From Micromonospora sp. KC606 (lineage in GTDB: Bacteria > Actinomycetota > Actinomycetes > Mycobacteriales > Micromonosporaceae), in the NCBI RefSeq assembly GCF_004348675.1, contig NZ_SMKN01000036.1, forward strand, positions 1-36,025: a stretch of 36,025 bases of DNA, read 5' to 3'. Below the pieces are notes generated by a model. The model did not search any database. It was not told the DNA's origin and saw only the letters and a list, made by a program, of their open reading frames with translations. Both the position numbers and the translations under genes were made by a program. Below, piece after piece: positions 1-10,180 of this stretch. The stretch's first letter is position 1. Each line of letters opens with the position of its first letter.

Positions 1-60
1 CGCCGACCGTCAGCAACACTCGCCTAGCCGTCGGCAGCGTCAGAGGTGTATAAGAGACAG
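1..60 (+). other. Residual Illumina Nextera adapter (not genomic)
   Basis: Bases 28-60 match the 33-base Nextera Read 1 transposase adapter at 31 of 33 positions (differences at 28 and 45). The last 19 bases (42-60) are the Tn5 mosaic end with one change. Bases 1-19 align to the 3' part of the P5 flow-cell sequence (13 of 19 as I align it), and 20-27 sit exactly where an 8-base i5 index belongs. All segments are in the right order and spacing for P5-index-Read 1-insert. The scattered mismatches fit low-quality read ends. Genomic sequence starts at 61. This is a library artefact, not a mobile element. Confidence 0.95.
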
Positions 61-1223
<1,163 letters not shown>

Positions 1224-1227
<4 letters not shown>

Positions 1228-2111
1228 GACTCGATCACCATGGTTCCGAACCCTTCCGAGGTGAAGACCTCGAGCAGCGTGGAGTGGGCGACCCGACCGT
1301 CGACGACGTGCGCGGCGGGCACTCCCCCGCGCACCGCCCGCAGGCATGCCTCCATCTTCGGCACCATCCCCGACTGCAGGGACGGCAGGAGCGCCGCCAA
1401 CTCGTCGGCGGTGATCTCGCTGACCAGGCTGTCGCGGTCGGGCCAGTCGGCGTACAGGCCGGGGACGTCGGTGAGGACGACCAGCTTGCGCGCCTCCAGC
1501 GCTACGGCGAGCGCCGCCGCGGCGGTGTCGGCGTTGAGGTTGTGCAGCACTCCGTCGGCGTCCGGCGCGACGGTGGAGATCACCGGGATCCGGCCGGCCG
1601 CGATCAGGTCGGCCACCGCGGAGACGTCGACCGACTCCACGTCGCCGACCTGCCCGACGTCGACCGGCTCACCGTCGACGTACGCGGGCCGCCTTACCGC
1701 GGTGAACAGACCGGCGTCCTCGCCGGAGAGGCCGACGGCGAACGGGCCGTGCGCGTTGATCAGCCCGACCAGTTCCCGTCCGACCTGCCCGACGAGCACC
1801 ATCCGGACGACGTCCATCGCCTCCGGGGTGGTGACCCGCAGGCCGCCCTTGAACTCACTCGGGATGCCGAGCCGGCCAAGCATGGCGGAGATCTGCGGCC
1901 CGCCGCCGTGCACCACGACCGGCTTGAGCCCGGCGTACCGGAGGAAGACCATGTCGGCGGCGAAGGCGCGCTGCAGTTCGGGGTCCACCATGGCGTTGCC
2001 GCCGTACTTGACCACGACTGTCGTCCCGGAGAGCCGGGCCAGCCAGGGCAGGGCCTCGATCAGCGTCTCGGCCTTGACCTGGGCCCGGGCAAGGTCCGTG
2101 CTCAGCGTCAT
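1224..2111 (-). CDS. argB: Acetylglutamate kinase
   Basis: ArgB phosphorylates N-acetylglutamate with ATP and is usually the arginine-feedback-controlled step. The product is 295 residues, normal for the amino acid kinase family. VVKYGGNAM near the N-terminus is the phosphate-binding glycine loop, and [13 protein letters not shown] holds the substrate-binding glycines. The start is placed at the ATG at 2111 ([13 protein letters not shown]), where conserved sequence begins. The reading frame stays open further upstream to about 2417, but only through the 57-bp repeat array and the argJ tail, so that longer form is rejected. The stop overlaps the argD ATG. The start itself overlaps by four bases the stop of a small repeat-encoded frame (2108-2344). 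Confidence 0.96.
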
Positions 2112-2344
2112 GGCTTGGCCGACCTTCCGATCGCGACTGCGGGACTCCGCTGCGCCGCGTTCCTCGCGCTCACCCTGCCAACCCCGATCGCGACTGCGGG
2201 ACTCCGCTGCGCTGCGTTCCTCGCGCTCACCCTGCCAACCCCGATCGCGACTGCGGGACTCCGCTGCGCTGCGTTCCTCGCGCTCACCCTGCCAACCCCG
2301 ATCGCGACTGCGGGACTCCGCTGCGCCGCGTTCCTCGCGCTCAC
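2108..2344 (-). CDS. Possible 78-residue repeat peptide between argJ and argB
   Basis: An open frame begins with GTG at 2344, overlapping the argJ stop by four bases (GTGA). It ends with TGA at 2108-2110, overlapping the argB ATG by four bases (ATGA). It consists almost entirely of 19-residue repeats of the type [19 protein letters not shown], four copies with the last one diverging. No known domain or function is recognised. Because the DNA unit is 57 bp (19 codons), every frame stays open, so the frame may simply be a consequence of the array. The exact start and stop overlaps suggest that ribosomes could pass through it from argJ to argB, whether or not the peptide matters. Treat it as a hypothetical frame. 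Confidence 0.25.
   Translation of the reverse strand: MSARNAAQRSPAVAIGVGRVSARNAAQRSPAVAIGVGRVSARNAAQRSPAVAIGVGRVSARNAAQRSPAVAIGRSAKP
2128..2343. repeat. 57-bp tandem repeat array, about 3.8 copies
   Basis: Copies begin with CGATCGCGACTG at 2128, 2185, 2242 and 2299, an exact 57-bp period. The fourth copy stops matching just after 2343. Differences between copies are few (C/T at the GCGCCGCG versus GCGCTGCG site). The array fills the whole interval between the argJ stop (2341-2343) and the argB start. The minus-strand unit carries GTGAGCGCGAGGAACGC, a style of GTGAGCG-rich extragenic repeat that I believe is common in Micromonospora genomes (from memory, not checked). The unit lacks the spacer diversity of CRISPR. 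Copy number may be variable or mis-assembled, because short reads barely span it. Confidence 0.95.
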
Positions 2345-3513
2345 GATGAGTACGCCGAGTTCTCGTGCACGTACGCGTGCGACAGGTCATTGGTCCAGAC
2401 CGTCGCGGCCGCGTCACCGGCGTGCAGGTCGATCCGGATGGTGACGTCCCTGCCGGTGAGGTCCACCTTGGAGCGGTCCTCGGCGGCGGCCCCGGAACGG
2501 CACACCCAGATGCCGTTCACCGCGACGTCCACGCCGTCCGGTTCGAAGGCGGCGGTGGTGGTGCCGACGGCGGCGAGGATCCGCCCCCAGTTCGGGTCGT
2601 TGCCGAACAGGGCGGTCTTGACCAGGTTGTTCCGGGCCACCGACCGGCCCACCTGCACCGCGTCGTCCTCGCTGGCGGCGCCGACCACGTCGATGGCGAT
2701 CTGTTTGGTGGCGCCCTCGGCGTCGGCGAGGAGCTGCTGGGCGAGGTCGTGGCAGGCCGCGGTGACCGCGGCGGTCAACTCCGCCTCGGTGGGCTCGATG
2801 CCGGATGCGCCGCTGGACAGCAGCAGCACCGTGTCGTTGGTGGACATGCAGCCGTCGGAGTCGATCCGGTCGAAGGTGATTCGGGTGGCGGCCCGCAGCG
2901 CGGCGTCGAGGGTCTGCGGCCCGGCCACCGCGTCGGTGGTGAGCACACAGAGCATGGTGGCCATGGCGGGGGCGAGCATGCCCGCGCCCTTGGCCATGCC
3001 CCCGACGGTCCAGCCGCTGCCCTCGGCGACGGTGGTCTTCGGCCGGGTGTCGGTCGTCATGATCGCCTCGGCGGCGGCCGGTCCACCGTCGCGGGCCAGC
3101 CCGCGGATCGCGGCGCGTACCCCCGGCAGGAGCTTCGCCATGGGCAACCGCTCGCCGATCAGTCCGGTGGAGCAGACCGCGACCTCACCGGCGCCGAGCA
3201 TCAGCCGCGGACTGACCGAGGTGAGCGTGGTGGCGGTGTGCTCGGCGGTGGCGTGGGTGTCCTGGAACCCGGCCGGTCCGGTGCAGGCGTTGGCGCCGCC
3301 GGAGTTGAGCACCACGGCGCGGACAACCCCGCCCCGGACGACCTGCTGGGTCCAGAGCACCGGGGCGGCCTTGACCCGGTTGGTGGTGAAGACGCCGGCG
3401 ACCCCGGCGTCGGGGCCGTCGTTGACGACGAGGGCGACATCGGCGGCGCTGCCGGTCTTGAGCCCGGCGGCGACACCGGCGGCCCGGAAGCCCCGGGGAA
3501 CGGTGACGGTCAT
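2341..3513 (-). CDS. argJ: Bifunctional ornithine acetyltransferase / N-acetylglutamate synthase
   Basis: ArgJ moves the acetyl group from N-acetylornithine to glutamate and may also acetylate glutamate from acetyl-CoA, closing the acetyl cycle of arginine synthesis. The product is 390 residues. The autoproteolysis motif reads [18 protein letters not shown]; cleavage before Thr186 would generate alpha and beta chains with that threonine as N-terminal nucleophile. [12 protein letters not shown] and [13 protein letters not shown] are further family signatures, and the C-terminus [10 protein letters not shown] is typical. The ATG at 3513 overlaps the argC stop by four bases. The stop falls in the edge of the 57-bp repeat array, which may have encroached on the argJ-argB junction without changing the conserved C-terminus. 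Confidence 0.97.
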   Translation of the reverse strand: MTVTVPRGFRAAGVAAGLKTGSAADVALVVNDGPDAGVAGVFTTNRVKAAPVLWTQQVVRGGVVRAVVLNSGGANACTGPAGFQDTHATAEHTATTLTSVSPRLMLGAGEVAVCSTGLIGERLPMAKLLPGVRAAIRGLARDGGPAAAEAIMTTDTRPKTTVAEGSGWTVGGMAKGAGMLAPAMATMLCVLTTDAVAGPQTLDAALRAATRITFDRIDSDGCMSTNDTVLLLSSGASGIEPTEAELTAAVTAACHDLAQQLLADAEGATKQIAIDVVGAASEDDAVQVGRSVARNNLVKTALFGNDPNWGRILAAVGTTTAAFEPDGVDVAVNGIWVCRSGAAAEDRSKVDLTGRDVTIRIDLHAGDAAATVWTNDLSHAYVHENSAYSS

Positions 3514-4511
3514 GGCGCGACTCCGTAGGTCGACAGGCCGGTGGTCTCGGGGAGCCCGAGCATGAGGTTGGCGTTCTGCACGGCCTGACCGGCCGCGCCC
3601 TTGCCGAGGTTGTCGACGGCGCTGACCACGATCACCCGACCGGAGTCGACGTCGACGCCGGCCTGGAGGTGGCAGCAGTTCGAGCCGGCGGTGGCGGCGG
3701 TGTGCGGCCAGGCACCCTGCGGCAGCAGGTGCACGAACGGCGCGTCGGCGTACACCTCGGCCAGCACGTCACGCGGGTCGACGTCCCCGGTGGGAACGGC
3801 GGTGACGGTGGCGAGGATGCCGCGCGGCATGGGTGCGAGGACGGGGGTGAAGGAGAGGCTGGTGGCCCCGGTGGCCTGCTTGATCTCCGGCACGTGCTGG
3901 TGGCTGCCGACCTTGTAGGGCGACAGGTCGCCCATCACCTCGCTGCCGAGCAGGTGACTCTTGGTGGCCCGGCCCGCCCCGGAGGTGCCGGAGGCGGCCA
4001 CCACCACCACGTCGGCGGGGAAGACCGCGCCGGCGGCGATCAGCGGGGCCAGCGCCAGCGTGGTGGCGACGGCGTAACAGCCGGTGCTGGCGACCCGGCT
4101 GGCGGCGGCGATCGCCGCACGCTGACCGGGCAGCTCTGGCAGGCCGTAGGTCCAGGCGCCGGCGTGCGTGCCGCCGTAGTAGCGGGCCCAGGCGTCGGCG
4201 TCGTGGAGCCGGTGGTCGGCGCCGAGGTCGACCACCTTGACCGACTGGGGCAGCGTCGCCGCGAGGGCCGCGGACTCACCGTGCGGCAGCGCCAGGAAGA
4301 CCAGGTCCGCGTCGGCCAGGGTGGCCGAGTCGGTCGCCCTGAGGACCAGGTCGAGCCCGGCGAGCTGGGGGTGCACGGCGGTTACCGGCTGGCCCGCCTG
4401 GCGGTGGGCGGTGGCGGCGACCAGGTCGAACTCGGGGTGCCCGGCGATCAGCCGTAGCAGCTCGCCGCCGGCGTATCCGCTCGCCCCGGCGATCGCGACT
4501 CGAATGCCCAT
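3510..4511 (-). CDS. argC: N-acetyl-gamma-glutamyl-phosphate reductase
   Basis: ArgC reduces N-acetylglutamyl phosphate to the semialdehyde with NADPH, the third step of arginine synthesis. The product is 333 residues. The N-terminus MGIRVAIAGASGYAGGELLRL is the NADP Rossmann fold, and Cys145 in STGCYAVAT is the catalytic thiol of the GAPDH-like domain. The ATG at 4511 is preferred because GGAGG lies five bases upstream. An in-frame GTG at 4517 would overlap that Shine-Dalgarno sequence. It is the first cistron of argC-argJ-argB-argD, with stop-start overlap to argJ. The upstream region holds two ArgR-type boxes and a good promoter match, so repression by arginine is expected. Confidence 0.96.
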   Translation of the reverse strand: MGIRVAIAGASGYAGGELLRLIAGHPEFDLVAATAHRQAGQPVTAVHPQLAGLDLVLRATDSATLADADLVFLALPHGESAALAATLPQSVKVVDLGADHRLHDADAWARYYGGTHAGAWTYGLPELPGQRAAIAAASRVASTGCYAVATTLALAPLIAAGAVFPADVVVVAASGTSGAGRATKSHLLGSEVMGDLSPYKVGSHQHVPEIKQATGATSLSFTPVLAPMPRGILATVTAVPTGDVDPRDVLAEVYADAPFVHLLPQGAWPHTAATAGSNCCHLQAGVDVDSGRVIVVSAVDNLGKGAAGQAVQNANLMLGLPETTGLSTYGVAP

Positions 4512-4521
4512 ACTCACCTCC

Positions 4522-4533
4522 GCATGACTATGC
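4522..4533. promoter_or_regulatory. ArgR-type box (downstream half of operator)
   Basis: The palindrome GCATGACTATGC resembles half of the actinobacterial ARG box (GCAT...ATGC type). It lies between the predicted -10 element and the argC ribosome binding site, where a bound repressor would block initiation. It pairs with a second, longer box at 4570-4589. The assignment rests on sequence resemblance and on being in front of argC. Confidence 0.6.
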
Positions 4534-4538
4534 AGACA

Positions 4539-4567
4539 AGGCTAGCGGCGACGGCCCACTACCGCAA
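4539..4567 (-). promoter_or_regulatory. Predicted sigma-70-type promoter of the arg operon
   Basis: On the minus strand TTGCGG (4562-4567) and TAGCCT (4539-4544) are separated by exactly 17 bases, a good actinobacterial housekeeping promoter. Transcription would start close to 4530, inside the downstream ArgR-type box. The promoter is bracketed by the two boxes, as expected for arginine repression. Confidence 0.5.
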
Positions 4568-4569
4568 GG

Positions 4570-4589
4570 TCATGCATCTCACTGCATGA
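4570..4589. promoter_or_regulatory. ArgR-type box (upstream half of operator)
   Basis: TCATGCATCTCACTGCATGA is an inverted repeat with perfect 7-base arms (TCATGCA/TGCATGA) and a 6-base centre, close to the published ARG box of streptomycetes as I recall it. It sits just upstream of the -35 element of the argC promoter. A weaker related sequence (CCGCATGATTGG) follows at about 4605-4616. Confidence 0.65.
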
Positions 4590-4736
4590 TCATGAGAAGT
4601 GTTGCCGCATGATTGGAGGCCCGGTCCTGGTGTCGGGGACAGGACGCCGGGCGATCAGGTGACCCGGTCGCCGGCGATCCCGTGCTGCCCGCCCGCCCCT
4701 GCGACGCTGCGGCGAGGTCTCCGAAGCGGTAACGGG

Positions 4737-4770
4737 CGAGGCCCCGACCCGCAGCCGGGTCGGGGCCTCG
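4737..4770 (-). terminator. Strong hairpin terminator after pheT
   Basis: The stem is 14 perfect base pairs (4737-4750 with 4757-4770), enclosing a 6-base loop GCAGCC. It lies 12 bases beyond the pheT stop and before the arg promoter, so it separates pheST transcription from the arg operon. There is no clear U-tract, as is common in high-GC actinobacteria. Because it is symmetric it could act in both directions. Confidence 0.85.
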
Positions 4771-4782
4771 TCGACCTGTGGC

Positions 4783-7329
4783 TCAGGCGCCGCGCAGGGT
4801 CGCGCCGAACCGCTGCGCCGCGAGGGCAACCGCGGCATCCCGGGCGGCCAGCGCCTCCTCGACGGTCAGCGTCCGGTCCGGAGCGCGGAAGGTGAGCTTG
4901 TACGCCAGCGACCGACGTCCCGCACCGAGCTGCTCCGCGGCGTACACGTCGAAGAGCCGCACGTCCTCCAGCAGCTCACCGGCCCCCTCGACGAGGGTCC
5001 GCCGCACCTCGGCGGCGGGCACCGACTCGTCGAGCACCAGCGCCACGTCGATCAGCGCCGGCGGGAAGGTGGACACGGTCGGCGCGGGCGCCAGCGGGGC
5101 CGGTGGCAGCGCGTCGAGGTTCAGCTCCATGGCGCTGGCCCGCCTGGGCAGCTCCAGGGTCGTCACCACCGCCGGGTGCAGCTCCCCGGCGTACCCGACG
5201 ACGGTGCCGTCGACCAGCAACGCGGCGCAGCGTCCAGGGTGCCAGGGGGCGTGCTCGACGGCACGCACCTCAATCCGGTCGGCCGGGATGTCGGCGGCGG
5301 CGAGCACGTCCCGGCCGGCCTGGACGGCGTCCGCCCAGCAGGCGGCCCGGCCCCGACCCCACCAACCGGCCGGCTCGACGTCGCCGGCGAGGACGACGGC
5401 GACGTGCCGGGGCTGGTGCGGCACCACCGCGTCGGCGGCGGCGAACTCGGCGTCGGTGGGACGCCGGTCGACGCCCATGGCCGGCGGCCGGCCGACCCCG
5501 GGACGCGGGTGGAAGACCGTGCCGATCTCGTAGATCGCGAGGTCGCGGTGGCCGCGGCCGAGGTTGCGCCGGAGGATGCCCAGCAGCGGGCCGAGCAGCG
5601 TGGTCCGCAGCAGCGGCTCCTCTTCGGACAGCGGGTTGGCCAGCCGGACCGCCGGGCGGCGCGGGTCGTCGGCGGGCAGGCCGAGCTGGTCGGCCAGCTC
5701 CGGCGAGGTGAACGGGTGCGCGACCACCTCGACCAGACCACGCTCGGCCAACGAGCGGGCCACCGCCCGGCGGCGACGCTGCTGCCAGGTCAGGCCCCGA
5801 CCGGGGGGCGCGGTGGGCAGCACCGACGGCACCCTGTCGTACCCGTCGAGCCGGACCACCTCCTCGACCAGGTCGGCCGGGTCGGTGAGGTCGGGCCGCC
5901 AGGTCGGCGGGGTCACGGTGAGCACGTCGCCGCCGCCGGCCGCGACGCCGACCTCGCCCGGGTCCTCGGCGAGCCGGTCGGGGCCCCGCACGACGGTGCA
6001 GCCGACCTGCTCCAGCAGGGCGACCACCCGCTCCGGCGGATACTCCACCCCGACCCGCCGCGACGGCAGGTCGGTTGGCAGGGTGACCGGGGGCATCGGC
6101 CGGACGTGGTCGAGGTCGAGGATCTCGTCCCCGGCCGTGCCGCCGGCATGCTCGGTGAGCAGCCGGACCGCCCGCTCGATGGCGACCAGCGGCAGTGCCG
6201 GGTCCACGCCCCGTTCCCAGCGCTTCGCGGCCTCGCTGAACAGCTTGTGCCGGCGGGCGGTGCGCCCGACCATCACCGGGTCCCAGTGGGCGGCCTCGAA
6301 GAGCACATCTGTGGTGCCGCCGATGACCTCGCTGGTCTCGCCGCCCATCACCGCGGCGAGCGAGACGGGCCCCGTGTCGTCGCAGATCACCATGTCCTCG
6401 GCGGCGAGGGTACGGGCCACCCCGTCCAGCGTGGTCAGCTTCTCCCCCGCCTCGGCCCGGCGGACCACCAGCGGTCCGGTGATCCGGTCGGCGTCGAAGG
6501 CGTGCATCGGCTGACCCAGTTCGAGCATCAGGTAGTTGGTGATGTCGACCGGCAGCGAGATGCTGCGGATGCCGGCCACGGTGAGCCGTCGCGCCATCCA
6601 GCCGGGGGTCGCGGCGGTCGGGTCGATCCCGCGCACCATCCGGGCGGCGAACCGGTCGCAGCCGGCGGTGTCGTGCACCTCGACCGGGTACGCCGGCTCG
6701 GCGGTGCCGCCGGGCGCGGGCGCCAGGCCCGGGTCGCGGAACGGCACGCCGAGGGCGTGCGCCAGCTCGCGGGCCAGGCCGCGCACGCTCAGCGCGTACC
6801 CCCGGTCCGGGGTGATCTCCACCTCGACCACGACGTCGTCGAGGCCCACGACGGGGCGGGCGTCGTCGCCGGGCTTGGCCGTGGTGTCGGGCGGCAGCAC
6901 GATGATGCCCGAGTGGTCGTCGCCCAGGCCCAGCTCCTTCGCGGAGCAGATCATGCCGTGGGAGTTGCGCCCGTAGGTCTTACGCGCGCCGATGGCGAAG
7001 CCGCCGGGCAGCACGCCGCCGGGGAGGATCACCACCACCTTGTCGCCCTGGGCGAAGTTGCGGGCCCCGCAGACGATCTCCTGTGGCTCGCCGGTGCCGT
7101 TGGCGGCGCCCACGTTGACCCGGCAGAACCGGATCGGCTTCTTGAAGCCGGTCAACTCCTCGATCTCCAGGACCTCGCCGACCACCAGCTGGCCGGTGAC
7201 GGTGCCGGCCAGGTCCACGACGGACTCGACCTCGATGCCGAGGTCGACCAGGGCCTGCTCCAGGTCGCCGGTGGGCAGGTCGGCGGGGAGGTCGACGTAC
7301 TCCCGCAGCCAACTGACAGAAACTCGCAT
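4783..7329 (-). CDS. pheT: Phenylalanine-tRNA ligase beta subunit
   Basis: PheT pairs with PheS as an alpha2-beta2 enzyme charging tRNA-Phe; the beta chain carries tRNA-binding and editing domains. The product is 848 residues. The start MRVSVSWLREYVDLP is the conserved N-terminus. It is followed by the EMAP/OB-type tRNA-binding domain (about 40-160, with VVGEVLEIEELTG and VCGARNFAQGDKV), the B3/B4 editing region, the B5 domain, and the C-terminal ferredoxin-fold anticodon-binding domain beginning near TVSTFPPALIDVALV. The frame is open far upstream of the ATG at 7329, but that part is shadow of pheS. It lies 41 bases after pheS in one operon and is followed by a strong terminator. Confidence 0.97.
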   Translation of the reverse strand: MRVSVSWLREYVDLPADLPTGDLEQALVDLGIEVESVVDLAGTVTGQLVVGEVLEIEELTGFKKPIRFCRVNVGAANGTGEPQEIVCGARNFAQGDKVVVILPGGVLPGGFAIGARKTYGRNSHGMICSAKELGLGDDHSGIIVLPPDTTAKPGDDARPVVGLDDVVVEVEITPDRGYALSVRGLARELAHALGVPFRDPGLAPAPGGTAEPAYPVEVHDTAGCDRFAARMVRGIDPTAATPGWMARRLTVAGIRSISLPVDITNYLMLELGQPMHAFDADRITGPLVVRRAEAGEKLTTLDGVARTLAAEDMVICDDTGPVSLAAVMGGETSEVIGGTTDVLFEAAHWDPVMVGRTARRHKLFSEAAKRWERGVDPALPLVAIERAVRLLTEHAGGTAGDEILDLDHVRPMPPVTLPTDLPSRRVGVEYPPERVVALLEQVGCTVVRGPDRLAEDPGEVGVAAGGGDVLTVTPPTWRPDLTDPADLVEEVVRLDGYDRVPSVLPTAPPGRGLTWQQRRRRAVARSLAERGLVEVVAHPFTSPELADQLGLPADDPRRPAVRLANPLSEEEPLLRTTLLGPLLGILRRNLGRGHRDLAIYEIGTVFHPRPGVGRPPAMGVDRRPTDAEFAAADAVVPHQPRHVAVVLAGDVEPAGWWGRGRAACWADAVQAGRDVLAAADIPADRIEVRAVEHAPWHPGRCAALLVDGTVVGYAGELHPAVVTTLELPRRASAMELNLDALPPAPLAPAPTVSTFPPALIDVALVLDESVPAAEVRRTLVEGAGELLEDVRLFDVYAAEQLGAGRRSLAYKLTFRAPDRTLTVEEALAARDAAVALAAQRFGATLRGA

Positions 7330-7370
7330 GACTTCAGACCACCGTTCCCGTGACTCGTACCCGCATCGCC

Positions 7371-8504
<1,134 letters not shown>

Positions 8505-8581
8505 CTAGGCGAGTCTACGGACGCGCGGCTGTGCCGCAGCCCGCCGGTGGGAGTTGCGCAGGGGGAAGGGTCAGGCCCGCC

Positions 8582-8601
8582 GCCCGCCGACACCGGCGGG
8601 C
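8582..8601 (-). terminator. Hairpin downstream of the SpoU methyltransferase gene
   Basis: GCCCGCCG (8582-8589) and CGGCGGGC (8594-8601) form an 8-bp perfect stem with an ACAC loop. It lies about 70 bases past the methyltransferase stop and upstream of pheS, a reasonable place for the end of the infC operon transcript. There is no U-run. Confidence 0.5.
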
Positions 8602-8673
8602 TGGCTAAACGAACGCCGTGGCGCGTTCACCATGCGGACGACTCCCCCTGTGCTGTCTGCGCGCGTGACACCG

Positions 8674-9513
8674 TCAGCGCAGTGCTCTCGCTGAAGCGTA
8701 CAGGCAGACGGCGGCGGCCGCAGCCAGGTTCAGGCTCTCGGCACGCCCGTACAGCGGCACCCGCACCCGCGCGTCGGCGGCGGCGGTCAGCGCCTCGGGC
8801 AGGCCGTGCGCCTCCGAGCCGAACAGCCACGCGGTGGGCGCGGCGAGCCGGCCGGCGTCGGCGAGGTCGTCCAGGTCGCGGTCGCCGTACCCGGTGGTGG
8901 CGAAGATCGAGAGCCCGGCGGTACGTAGCGCCCCGACCGCGGCGGCCGGGTCGGCGGCGCGGACCACGTCGACATGGAACAGGCTGCCGGCGGAGGCCCG
9001 CACGCACTTGCCGTTGTACGGGTCGACGGCGTCGCCGGCGAAGACCACCGCACCGGCGCCGGCGGCGTCGGCGGTGCGCAGGACGGTGCCGGCGTTGCCC
9101 GGGTCGCGGATCTCGGCCAGCACCGCGACCAGGCGCGGCCCGCGCGCGAGGGCCGTCTCCAGGGGTACGTCGAGGTGCCGGCAGACAGCGACCAGCCCCT
9201 GCGGGGCGACGGTCTCGGCGAGCGCCGCGAGCGCCTCGTCGGTGACCTCGGAGACGGGCACGTCCTGCCGTGCGGCCAGCGCCGCGAGGTCGGCGTACCG
9301 GTCGAGGGCTGCGGGGGTGCCGAACAGCTCGACGGTCGTGCCGGCCCGGACCAGGGCCTCGCGGACCGCCTGCGGCCCCTCGGCCAGGAAGCGACCGGTG
9401 GTGTCGCGGTCGCGGCGGCGGTGCAGCCGCCGGGCCGCGGCCACCCTGGGGGTACGCGGGGTGAACGGGCCCGGGACAGCGTCGAGGCGCCTCCCGCGCG
9501 ATGGTGACTGCAT
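8674..9513 (-). CDS. SpoU/TrmH family RNA 2'-O-ribose methyltransferase
   Basis: The 279-residue protein has the SPOUT (trefoil-knot) methyltransferase signature: motif 1 NAGTVLRTADAAG, motif 2 LFGSEAHGLP and motif 3 in AESLNLAAAAAVCLYA, all in the C-terminal half (about 125-275). The N-terminal half (about 40-115, with GRFLAEGPQAVREAL) matches the SpoU substrate-binding domain. These enzymes methylate a ribose 2'-OH in rRNA or tRNA using SAM. The exact target cannot be read from sequence, so no symbol is given. It starts 29 bases after rplT and likely shares the infC-rpmI-rplT transcript, a common arrangement in actinobacteria. Confidence 0.9.
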   Translation of the reverse strand: MQSPSRGRRLDAVPGPFTPRTPRVAAARRLHRRRDRDTTGRFLAEGPQAVREALVRAGTTVELFGTPAALDRYADLAALAARQDVPVSEVTDEALAALAETVAPQGLVAVCRHLDVPLETALARGPRLVAVLAEIRDPGNAGTVLRTADAAGAGAVVFAGDAVDPYNGKCVRASAGSLFHVDVVRAADPAAAVGALRTAGLSIFATTGYGDRDLDDLADAGRLAAPTAWLFGSEAHGLPEALTAAADARVRVPLYGRAESLNLAAAAAVCLYASARALR

Positions 9514-9542
9514 GGGAGACGCCTCGATCTGCGGTGGGTGGA

Positions 9543-9935
9543 TCAGGCGGCCTGGGCCGCGGCGCCACCGGTGCCCTCGGCCGCCACGGCGGCACGGGCC
9601 AGCTCGACGATCGCGGCGAACGCCGCGGCGTCGTTGACGGCCATGTCGGCCAGGATCTTGCGGTCGACCTCGATGCCGGCCAGGCGCAGGCCCTGGATCA
9701 GCCGGTTGTAGGTCAGGCCGTTCGCCCGGGCGCCGGCGTTGATCCGCTGGATCCAGAGCTGCCGGAAGTCGCCCTTGCGGTCGCGGCGGTCCCGGTAGGC
9801 GTACTGCATCGAGTGCAGCACCTGCTCCTTGGCCTTGCGGTACAGCCGGGAGCGCTGACCGCGGTAGCCGCTGGCGGTCTCCAGCAGGGTACGGCGCTTC
9901 TTCTGGGCGTTCACAGCCCGCTTGACGCGTGCCAT
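9543..9935 (-). CDS. rplT: 50S ribosomal protein L20
   Basis: L20 binds 23S rRNA early in large-subunit assembly. The product is 130 residues, slightly longer than the usual 115-120 because of an Ala/Gly-rich tail ([16 protein letters not shown]). The basic N-terminus [31 protein letters not shown], and [19 protein letters not shown] are diagnostic. It lies 32 bases after rpmI in the conserved infC-rpmI-rplT order. In other bacteria L20 represses this operon by binding its mRNA leader; whether that happens here is inferred only. Confidence 0.98.
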   Translation of the reverse strand: MARVKRAVNAQKKRRTLLETASGYRGQRSRLYRKAKEQVLHSMQYAYRDRRDRKGDFRQLWIQRINAGARANGLTYNRLIQGLRLAGIEVDRKILADMAVNDAAAFAAIVELARAAVAAEGTGGAAAQAA

Positions 9936-9967
9936 CTCAACTCCTTCTTCGGTTCAGGTGGCGCGCG

Positions 9968-10162
9968 TCAGCGGCCGAGCAGCTTCTTGATTCGCTTGAC
10001 GTCGGCCTTGACCAACTCGACCGTGCCGGTCAGCCGGCGGGTCCGGGTAGAGGACTTCTTCTCCAGGTTGTGGCGGAGGCCGGCCTGCTGGGCAACGATC
10101 TTGCCCTTGCCGGTCACCTTGACCCGCTTGCCCATACCCGTGTGGCTCTTCATCTTCGGCAT
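9968..10162 (-). CDS. rpmI: 50S ribosomal protein L35
   Basis: A 64-residue, very basic large-subunit protein with the family N-terminus MPKMKSHTGMGKRVKVTGKGK and a C-terminus ending VKRIKKLLGR. It begins 18 bases after the infC stop and is followed by rplT, the standard gene order. The length is normal. Confidence 0.98.
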   Translation of the reverse strand: MPKMKSHTGMGKRVKVTGKGKIVAQQAGLRHNLEKKSSTRTRRLTGTVELVKADVKRIKKLLGR

Positions 10163-10180
10163 GTGGAACGTCTCTCCCTG

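Noticed and set aside
1..60. Tn5-like transposon end
   Set aside because: The mosaic end is the engineered Nextera sequence, joined to Read 1, index and P5 parts, with no transposase gene, so it is library adapter rather than a natural element.
2128..2343. CRISPR array
   Set aside because: The 57-bp units are contiguous with no unique spacers and no cas genes are present.
2112..2417. N-terminal extension of ArgB by about 100 residues
   Set aside because: The extension is only repeat-encoded Arg/Glu/Ser-rich sequence and the tail of argJ in another frame; conserved ArgB begins at 2111.
5176..7353. Plus-strand frame of 725 codons opposite pheT
   Set aside because: Composition-driven antisense frame; pheT explains the region fully.
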